DNA from: Branchinecta lynchi
Lineage: Eukaryota > Arthropoda > Branchiopoda > Anostraca > Branchinectidae
DNA: 64,000 nt
Assembly: GCA_023053575.1 (NCBI GenBank)
Contig: JAKZAP010000021.1
Location: forward strand, 14,508,212 to 14,572,211
Direction of reading: 5' to 3'
This document shows positions 57,701-64,000 of the stretch, one piece after another. Every line of letters begins with the position of its first letter. Positions within the stretch are counted from its first letter, which is position 1. The notes under the pieces are model-generated. The model was not told the DNA's origin, did not search any database, and saw only the letters and a list, made by a program, of their open reading frames with translations. Position numbers and translations under genes: made by a program.

Positions 57701-60700
57701 TCTCGATCCTTCCTACATAACACTTTCCACGGTCGTAGGGCATTGAATAAATGCCTCAATCGTGACTTAGTCTTCTCCAAAGTTCAGATAGGAGAGCAAA
57801 GTATTTTGGGTTTTGTGAAAGATTTGTATATTATACTTTTTCAAGCTATTGGACCGTTTTTCGGTCCCTCCATGGACGTAAGGTAAACCCGGGCATTCTT
57901 TTGTTCTGCCTCATTATTCTACTAGGGGGACGTCCAGTATCTTTGGGGGCTGAATACAGCTTCAGACGTCTTCTGATAATCTGTTACAACAAGTTGTACG
58001 GGTATTTTTTTCCAAACAGGACGTCCCGAATGTGGCAAAGTTCGTCATCTGGGAGACATTCGTCGCAAAATGTATGGCTCATTCGACTAGTGAGAAAACT
58101 GCACCGCGTTTCAGATATTCTGGCTGGTACGAATCGTATGGTAGGTAACGATCGTTGTGGGTAGGCTTTCTGCATTTGTTCGTCACTGGGATAAAACGAA
58201 CCGGAAATGTACGGGAAAACATCGATTCCCGGTGTTCCTGTCGGACCCACGAAGGGACGACAGGAGAGCGAGAGGGGGGTAGACGGCTAATCTGGGGACA
58301 AAACGCAATCTTTGCTCAAAATTTTTTAAAGGGTATTTCAGCGGTCGGTTAATTAGGAAAGTCTTAATGACAGCCTATTCATTCGAAATGCTGAGCGTGT
58401 TCCACCCTACTTACCGCAGTTACTACGCATGACGTCACGAATTATGGCTTTTTGACGTCAAAGCTGGAACGAGTTTTCTATTTTCCAGCAGAATATCATG
58501 CCACGCACGAATCCGACCAACAAAGCTACAGAGATGCGTAGTGACCACGCTTACTACGCTCCCGAGCACGGTAAGCAAATAGTTATTATTAGTTACTACT
58601 CCGAGGAGGTTGGAACGGTCAGCGCAGTAAGTTTTCAGGAGGTTGAAACGGAAATAGTAACTAATAGTTACTATTGTTAGAAGGGTGGAACAAGCTCATT
58701 GTAATCTCTCAGAATGATTCAGGCTGTACTGGATATGTTTTTATGCAATCAGCGAGCTGATATACTAGTTGCATTTTGGTGTGAACTCTCAGTTCTTGCT
58801 AGTTAATTCTCGATTCTCGTACCTGCAACCGTTTTTGTGCTTCCCGCTACTCCATTGTTACAAAAAGACTATTATTGTAACTCGTCTGCAACCCGATAAA
58901 AGCTGTGTATACAGATTGAACATCTGCCCTTGTTGACCAATCAGCGCTGACAACGAGAATTGGGAATTGGCTATCGAATCAACTCCGCGATTCTGCAGAG
59001 CCGCTAAGCTTTCCCCGTTCCGATTCTGACAAAAACGCAAGTAAAAAAACGCGGAATAGGACAATCGAGAGGAGGATCGCGAGGAGAACTGTATTCAAAA
59101 TCGCAACTAAGAGCGAATCAAAGGATAGCTTACCCCATAACGGTTCATGCTGTTCGGTCTTCCCTTTGGTGCGTCTGACTCCTCAAATCTTTTCAGTTCT
59201 TCCACAAACTTATCACAAAACTCCGGAGTAAAAACTCGGAAGGAGTAGTAGCGCTTCTCGTCATTGCACGCCATCTGGTTCACCAAGTCTTCTCTCCTGC
59301 CATCTAGCGCCAGCTTATGGAGTGGGAGAAAGGCCTGATCGAAGTGACTTTCCTACAGAATTACTGGTTACACAATAATCGAAACACATGCAAAGTAGTC
59401 ACCGGTGGCCTTCCATCGGAAGACGAGGTCTTAAAATAGCACCTGATCTCTAAATCATATTTTTTTAGTTTATCGTCCTTTCTTACACTGTCAGAAGTTT
59501 CATAACAGATAACACGAGGATGCGTGGTTTCAGCAGATAATTCGTAACAGAGAACACATCGGATGTTACATGTTATGTTTGAAAACGTTATGCGTGATGT
59601 GTTACGCATAACAAGCTTTGTTAGGAAGAACCAAAAGAGCATCTACTGACCTTGTTCCATGTCGTCACGATGTCGGAAAACTCAGCAGATACTTTCTGGT
59701 TTTTCGGTTCTTCCTGATGGTAACGCTTATTATGCATAACATTTTGAAACATAACAGATAACATCAGAAGTATTATCTGTTAATGCAGTATCTTTTGAAA
59801 CCGCGTATCCTCGTGTTATCTGTTATGAAACTTTTGACAGTGTAGTAGCCTTATATTTGTACTTCTCTTCTTATTTATGTTAATTTTTGTTTTATTCATT
59901 TTGTCAATAAAGTGGGCTGTAAGGTGGGTTACTGAAGTAAATACTCATTTCCCCCTAACTAGCTGTTTACATGTTTCAGAATGTAACTCATTCGTTCTCA
60001 AGGAGCCGATTGTCAGCTCTTCACAGATAGCACTGTCGGAAATTTGAAAGCAAACAACAAATGTTTACGCATCCTTGTTCTGAAAATTATGAGGAATTAT
60101 TTTTCCGCGACAATCCCCGATTATAGTCCTAGATAACTGATCCATCGGAGAAACAGCAAAACGACTTTCTCAGATTACAAAAATCGAAATCCGACGATCC
60201 CACTCCGTTGCAAGATTCCCGAATTGACGGTCCAGAACAAATCCGGATTGTCATCTTGTCAGAGAAAACAGATTTTTCATAATCTGAATTATCGGAGAAA
60301 ACACATTTCGGAGGATCTGGATTGTTAATAGTCAATCTCAATTGTCAAGGGAAAAGATCACATATATTTAGAGTCTTACGTTTGAAGACAAGATAGAAAT
60401 TCTGTTGCGACCCCTAAAAGTGCGAACACACGATCATGATTTCCTGGCCAGATTTCCTGCATTTTCATCGTCAAGTGTACAAAAAATTCAACTTTTCCAT
60501 TTGGAAATGATGATGGTGCCAAAAATCCGGGCAGGAATTCCAGTCCGGGAGCTCCCTATCCTGGTCGTGTGTTCGCACTGTAAGTGTTTTGTCTCTCGTA
60601 AAGATAAAATTTAATGGAGGCGCAACACATAACGTTTAAATTTTAACCGAAAATGGCTGAAATAAGACAATCTAGTTAACGATCACTTATTCAGTCAAAT

Positions 60701-62288
60701 AAACTTGAAGGACACATGAAAACGCGTTACTTCCTTGCTCCGATATTCACCACTAATGAATTTTCGTGTAGTAGAGTTCCTCTGAGGATTTGTGGTACCC
60801 TGTACGCGCTTGTACCTGTGCTGTATGTTTTACGGACATGATTACGAAAAATCTCTGTTCACGCAGCGACCAGTCCACCTGGCGCACCATCGGCAGCAGA
60901 AAAAATCGGCGATTTTGTTGAGATTCAAATTATTATCGTCATAGTAGAATTTGTGTTGTGCGGATAACCGTAGATATTCTAAACGTCCCTACTAGAGCAG
61001 GTAGTGGAAAATGGAAAAATCCCAAAGCACAATCCAGATAACTCACTGTATTCAATTAAATAATAAAAAAAATAAGTTGGCTTTTCAGTTATACTTTAAC
61101 ATAAGGATGATCAAACATGTTTTATCTGGTATCAAGCTTACAACACTGTAGTACACTGATTATCCATTAATGAAGCAATTTTCTGCTCTCTTTATGACTA
61201 CAACAAGAACAAATAATCAGATAGAGCCTACGTCTCCCTATCTCTGTACTACGACTATGCGGAGTCGAGTATTTCCCCGTACCTTTTCGGCTGTGAACGA
61301 GCGGAGGTTAGTAGCTTCGCGCCACATCACGTTTCGTTGCCTCTACAATTAGCTATTTCGCTGTGAAACCACCTTGAGGAAAAGTAGAAGACAAAGCTGA
61401 TTGGTTCTCCGGACGCGCTCAAGAGCGGGTAAGCGCGCGGAGTACGCCTCCTGTATTTTCTTTCTCTGCGATGACCAACGGTGGAGATGGAAGTAGATAG
61501 ACGGGTAAAACGCTAAAGTAAGTACCTCTAGGGCCGCTCAGTTTTGTCGGGGTATTCATATTCGCGGCATGGTACCAAAGACAGAGGTTCTATCTGATTA
61601 TTTGTTCTTGCTACTACCATGTATCGTGCTGAACTGAACCTTCTCTGGTTGGATGATCAAGTTGGCTATTTAAATTACTGAAAAATACTTTGTTCGTTTT
61701 CCATTAAAAATTAGCCTTCATCTGCCCAAAATACCGCCAGAGTGCAGCGCGGACCACCATGTACTTGTGATGTTCAAAGGTGCGCGTCACCTAGCGGACA
61801 GCGGTGAAAGTGATAAGGGCGGATGACGACCATCGAGTCGACAGTTCTTGTTGAACACTATGAACAGCACACCATGGGCCTTATCCCAATATTCGATTTT
61901 TTGTGGAGGGTAGAAATTATCAGCTGCAGTTCCAGCACTGGTAAACACAACTATTGTCACGTTACCAACAATGATAATAATATATTGCACCATCAAGGGG
62001 CTTTCGCTATTACAGATTCTGAAGACTACTGAGCGGCGTTGAAAATCTTGCCAACAATATGCTTATGAATCGCTTTTTTTTATACTTTGTACTTTCGATA
62101 ACTAGTTAAAAACTAACTAAAAGTAGTTCGATAACGTAGGTAAATTTCGACATGCTCGAAGATAAGAAAAGGCTTACTTCAAATCGGTAGACGTCCTGGT
62201 CATGCCTTGTATACATCTGGGAAATTATTTCCTTCCGTTTCTGACTGTCCGTGAAGATATCCTTGCGACGCTGCAATTCCGCCTCAAC
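51783..62288 (-). CDS. OGFOD2-like: OGFOD2-like 2-oxoglutarate/Fe(II) oxygenase (partial, five exons)
   Basis: The - strand exons are 62288-62178 (VEAELQRRKD..VYRFE), 59713-59651 (21 codons), 59352-59134 (ESHFDQAF..NSMNRYG), 55045-54857 (VLLEELGFNE..WHHDNAE) and 51961-51783 (ITLNVSLTDS..MHGAIPIEAGE). All have GT-AG borders; the first four end in phase 0 and the last ends with AG of a split codon. The joined 253-codon frame follows the vertebrate OGFOD2 pattern, with RPN.MN.YGVLL, TPLRE.YL.P, LD.HKAF.VKY and EGG.LY. HHD gives the iron His and Asp; HRGLQMHGA supplies the distal His. Members are prolyl-hydroxylase-type dioxygenases of poorly known substrate. The N-terminal exon(s) and the last exon with the expected NLI.W segment and 2OG-binding Arg were not found. 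Introns are full of repeats. Confidence 0.85.
52114..53064. mobile_element. Palindromic fold-back element with 7-8-bp target duplication
   Basis: 951 bp with long inverted ends: AGGGATCGACTAAAAGCAGG on the left, the inverse of CCTGCTTTTAGTTGATCCCT on the right. Pairing continues for more than 80 bp (GGCAAGAGAAAAGCAGGAAA). CGCGTTA(A) flanks both sides (52107-52114 and 53065-53072). Internal units with GGCAAGCCTTTCCTCTG, TTTAGTATCCCGTGAGG and CCTCCTTTTAGTATT repeat in both orientations. It lies in an intron of the oxygenase gene. The TSD length would suit a hAT-type mobiliser. Confidence 0.88.
53310..53570 (-). repeat. Retroelement tail and decayed ribozyme repeat
   Basis: (AAGT)n at about 53309-53325 begins a LINE-like 3' tail read on the - strand. 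Near 53530-53560 a decayed hammerhead-like unit (ACC, CTGAAAG, hairpin, GAAA, CATC, GGT) remains within the Penelope-like repeat. Confidence 0.4.
53571..54856. other. Intron DNA of the oxygenase gene, nothing recognised
   Basis: AT-rich. CCGTAAATAAAATTTCATCA near 54745 looks like another LINE tail. No gene is seen. Confidence 0.45.
55158..55201 (-). ncRNA. Hammerhead-type ribozyme motif, degenerate
   Basis: On the - strand: CAGC, CTAACTA (two core changes), hairpin with CCCTGGCAAGAAGGG, GAAA, TATC, GCTA. The 3' half is conserved and the CUGANGA box has decayed. Confidence 0.5.
55620..56100 (-). pseudogene. LINE C-terminal fragment
   Basis: - strand frame from 56090: MRPFEAGLKRKEIRLLLSFR, LPFGEKRSYIGKG and the zinc-knuckle CPMCGMTDDDLSHFMREC. 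Order and spacing match 36219-36500 and 48758-49708. The 3' flank (GAAAGCCCGAAGGCCATGGC on the + strand) matches 36061-36090, so this and the 36-kb fragment are one LINE family. Truncated and inactive. Confidence 0.75.
56104..56345 (+). repeat. Retroelement tail and shared module
   Basis: A T-rich stretch ends GGGTTACAAATAAATATTAT. After it, TTTGACAAGGCTGCTGTTTT..GCTGCTCGACTGG matches the module at 44600 and 45620. Confidence 0.5.
56423..57491 (+). mobile_element. Q-family array element, copy 4
   Basis: Full structure: TTTTTGGGATCCCAAAAAG, TAAGTGGAGGGATACC, about five 137-bp units, then ATTTTTGGGATCCCATCG and TTTGGTCTTGTT. It lies in the third intron of the oxygenase gene. Confidence 0.82.
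57640..57790 (-). pseudogene. Penelope-like GIY-YIG endonuclease fragment
   Basis: The - strand reads GIYSMPYDRGKCYVGRIEKL then LETTDRV before a stop. This matches the opening of the GIY-YIG endonuclease of Penelope-like elements (GIYSIPC..GK.YIG.T.R.LE.R). Y and G of the YIG half are kept as YVG. No reverse transcriptase is seen next to it, and stops lie on both sides. Confidence 0.65.
57791..58392. other. Intron DNA, possible decayed Penelope-like coding sequence
   Basis: A - strand open frame at 57984-58250 (FYPSDEQMQKAYPQRS..FCDECLPDDELCH) lies directly upstream of the GIY-YIG fragment in the same orientation and could be older parts of the same element. No diagnostic motif. Confidence 0.3.
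58393..58697. mobile_element. G-family MITE
   Basis: 305 bp, GAGCGTGTTCCACCCTAC to AAGGGTGGAACAAGCTC, with the usual GTTACTACGCATGACGTCAC and TACTACGCTCCCGAGC interior. The flanks do not show a clean duplication. Confidence 0.82.
58698..59133. other. Intron DNA, nothing recognised
   Basis: No repeat or open frame of note. Confidence 0.5.
59484..59847. repeat. Inverted repeat flanking and partly including an oxygenase exon
   Basis: The left arm (from TACACTGTCAGAAGTTTCAT) and the right arm (inverse of ATGAAACTTTTGACAGTGTA) pair for about 130-150 bp. The 63-nt exon 59651-59713 lies between them. The left arm ends with AGGAAGAACCAAAAG, nearly the inverse of the first bases of that exon (GGAAGAACCGAAAAACC), so the duplicated segment crosses the splice acceptor. 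Confidence 0.75.
59850..60418. other. Intron DNA, nothing firm
   Basis: Weak internal repeats (CGGAGAAAACA, AATCTGA) lie at 60140-60330. No gene is seen. Confidence 0.45.
60419..60579. mobile_element. Small MITE, complete
   Basis: 161 bp with perfect 15-bp inverted ends AGTGCGAACACACGA / TCGTGTGTTCGCACT. Relatives lie at 47420-47544 and 62868-62990. Confidence 0.85.
60655..61130 (+). repeat. Dispersed R8 repeat, long copy
   Basis: Starts GACAATCTAGTTAACG, contains GCGCTTGTACCTGTGCTGTA and GTAGATATTCTAAACGTCCC, and ends TTTTCAGTTATACTTTAAC. Confidence 0.65.
61202..61612. mobile_element. Fold-back element with 5-bp target duplication, copy 1
   Basis: 411 bp. Inverted ends AACAAGAACAAATAATCAGA and TCTGATTATTTGTTCTTGCT, flanked by ACTAC on both sides (61197-61201 and 61613-61617). 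Confidence 0.85.
61618..62177. other. Intron DNA with an unassigned signal-peptide-like frame
   Basis: A - strand frame at 61787-61996 starts MMVQYIIIIVGNVTIVVFTS, which looks like a signal peptide, and ends after 69 codons. It has no family or splice support and lies inside an oxygenase intron. Confidence 0.3.
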
Positions 62289-62561
62289 CTAAAACAGCAG
62301 TTAAAACCTAAAAGCTGCTCCCTTCCATGAGATAACTTACTACTATTCCTAAGATACACGACCAACCTAACTGTCAAACTAGCTTGTGGAGAACTCGGGT
62401 CTCTAAATGCATTGCACGTACTTGTCCGCACATAAAACCAAAACCAAAAATATAATATTTCGAAAATTTTGCCAATCCAAAGTTCGGGTCTTTCTCTAAG
62501 GAATAGGATTCTCGCACCTCTGGATAACTTTACAACCGGTGCGTTAATGTGCAAACACACG

Positions 62562-62862
62562 GAGCGTGTTCCACCCTACTTACCGTAGTTACTACGACGT
62601 CACGAACTGTGGCTTTTTCCCATCAAGGCTGGAACAATTTTTCTATTTTCCAGCAGAATATCATGCATGGGCGAATCCGACCAATCACGTTACAGAGATG
62701 CGTAGTTACCACGCTTACTACGTTTCCAGAGCATGGTAGGCAAATAGTTACTATTAGTTACCATTTCGAGAAGGTTGGAACTGTCAGCGTCGTAACTTTT
62801 TACGAAGTTGGAACGAAAATAGTAACTAATAGTTACTATTGTTAGAAGGGTGAAACACGCTC
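62562..62862. mobile_element. G-family MITE, complete, 3-bp target duplication
   Basis: 301 bp, GAGCGTGTTCCACCCTAC to AAGGGTGAAACACGCTC, flanked by ACG on both sides (62559-62561 and 62863-62865). Confidence 0.85.
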
Positions 62863-62867
62863 ACGAT

Positions 62868-62990
62868 AAGGATTTTACGGCCGGATTTCTTGCACTATCA
62901 TCATTAACTCAATTTTAACTTTGTGAAGTGATGATGGTACCGAATATCCGGACACGAACTCAAGTCAGCGAGGACCTGACCTTGATCGTA
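62868..62990. mobile_element. Small MITE, diverged copy
   Basis: GGATTTTACGGCCGGATTTC, TTGCACTATCATCATTAA and GATGATGGTACCGAATATCC match the interior of 60419-60579 and 47420-47544. The termini have decayed. Confidence 0.6.
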
Positions 62991-63019
62991 TCTTCAAGGT
63001 ATTACATAACCTGAGTGTC

Positions 63020-63424
63020 GCAAAGAACAAATAAGACAATAGAACCTACGTCTTATGGGTCCCATGCAGAGACTATGGATACCCCGAAAAAACTGTGCTG
63101 AGCTCGAGGTGTATTTGCTGAGCTTTCAGGTGATAGCCGTCTACTTCCCTCTTCGCCTTTGCGCAAATCAGAGAATCAGTGCAGAAGGCGCGCTGACCTG
63201 CTCTGCAGCGCGTCGAGACAATCACTCGGCTTTTACCTTGGAAATATCTTCTACGGGGCTTTACGGCGATGTAGCTGTTTGCAGAGGTAACGAATTGCGA
63301 TGTTCCTCGTAGCTCCTACCGTCCGCTCGTTTGCTTCGAGCAGGGTACAGGGATTTATTCGGCTCCGCATGGTTGTATTACAGAGATGGGTATAGACGGA
63401 GGTTCTGGTGCTTATTTGCTCTTG
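63020..63424. mobile_element. Fold-back element with 5-bp target duplication, copy 2
   Basis: 405 bp. Ends GCAAAGAACAAATAAGAC and GCTTATTTGCTCTTG match copy 1 at 61202-61612, with GTGTC on both sides (63015-63019 and 63425-63429). Confidence 0.8.
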
Positions 63425-63429
63425 GTGTC

Positions 63430-64000
63430 ACAGATATACCATGGATCGATCTGAAGTGTGAATTCGTCATATCCCACTTCAGCGCTTTAAAGCGAACTAG
63501 TTTCTGTAAATCCCTCGCGTCACATTTTCAACATTGATATAATCAAATGGATCCAAAGTTGATGTGAATCCCCAACAAGATAGCTTCAGCGGGTCTTGTT
63601 TCTTACCTTATATTTATCTAATGTAGTTTGTGTAGTATGAATAAATGAATGAACGATGAGTAGAAAATCTGCAATTGGCCTCCCAGCAGTGCAGTTGCTA
63701 AGCTATTATTATTGGAAAGCTGGAATGGAAAGCTATTTTGTTCTGGTCCTTACCCATTGAGTAATCACTGTTTTAATAATTTATTTCACAAAAACTAGTT
63801 CGCTTGGAGCGCTGCACTCGAATAAGGTTGAGCTAGTGCAGGCAGCCCACAACAATGTCTGCATTAAAGGAGTTGCATCATAAGCATTCTAGTACCTGCG
63901 ACGTCTAGCCCCCCCCCCCCCTCCACCCAAGACCCAAGCTGAAGCCACGACGCGATCCGATCTAGTGGCGCGGGTCGGAAGCGCCTGACAGGGGGGGGGG
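63430..64000. other. No gene recognised
   Basis: Intergenic or upstream DNA with a C tract at about 63909-63922 and a G tract at the window end. No N-terminal exon of the oxygenase was recognised here. Confidence 0.45.

Noticed and set aside
1..64000. tRNA or rRNA genes
   Set aside because: No cloverleaf with a GGTTCRA-type arm and paired acceptor, and no rRNA core sequence, was recognised by eye. A tRNAscan/Infernal run would be decisive.

Overview
The window looks like intergenic-rich nuclear DNA of an arthropod, most likely a crustacean. The evidence is spliced host genes with GT-AG introns, TATA plus TCAGT-type initiator promoters, three R&R (chitin-binding) cuticle protein genes, and a dense mixture of DNA transposons, Helitron-like tandem-array elements, LINE fragments and Penelope-type remnants. 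The species cannot be named from the sequence alone.

Host genes. Three paralogous cuticle protein genes lie head to tail on the + strand: 1059-3048, 20317-22150 and 32802-41938. All three share one plan: a 6-nt coding first exon (ATG AAG), a 129-nt second exon with the rest of the signal peptide, and a third exon with the R&R domain and an A/P/Y-rich tail. Their predicted products are 153, 159 and 163 residues. All three carry a near-identical promoter block (TGACGTATGGGCGAGGTCGC, TATA box, then TCAGTT 32 nt after the TATA box). The 3' end of a fourth, decayed copy lies at 22389-22492. At the right, on the - strand, five exons (62288 down to 51783) encode most of an OGFOD2-like 2-oxoglutarate/Fe(II) oxygenase. 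Its first exon(s) probably lie outside the window and its last exon was not found.

Mobile DNA. The third cuticle gene has a 6.1-kb second intron that contains a complete-looking DNA transposon (36726-40312). It has 26-bp terminal inverted repeats, an AATA flank on both sides, subterminal TACGTCAA motifs, and an intact two-exon gene for a 765-residue transposase-like protein. Three families of array-type elements (here P, Q and T) have palindromic ends and internal tandem repeats. P and Q also have ACGG/ACAG-type tetranucleotide tracts, and T ends in a perfect 18-nt palindrome followed by CTAG, which points to Helitron/Helentron-type non-autonomous elements. Fold-back and MITE families with target duplications of 3, 5 and 7-8 bp are scattered throughout. 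LINE 3' fragments occur on both strands.

RNA motifs. A dispersed Penelope-like repeat carries a 44-nt motif matching a minimal type I hammerhead ribozyme (CUGANGA, hairpin, GAAA, UAUC, with stem I closing both ends). At least six copies are present and stem I changes in a compensatory way between copies. A degenerate GIY-YIG fragment at about 57640-57790 is an independent sign of Penelope-like elements.

Layout: 0-3 kb P element and cuticle gene 1; 3.8-7.6 kb T element; 8-20 kb repeats (P at 12.9-15.0, Q at 15.6-16.7, fold-back at 17.7-18.7); 20-22.5 kb cuticle gene 2 and vestige; 22.7-32.5 kb repeats, including a T element nested in a P element; 32.5-42 kb cuticle gene 3 with its element-filled introns; 42-51 kb MITE, LINE and ribozyme repeats; 51.8-62.3 kb OGFOD2-like gene with element-filled introns; the rest is repeats.
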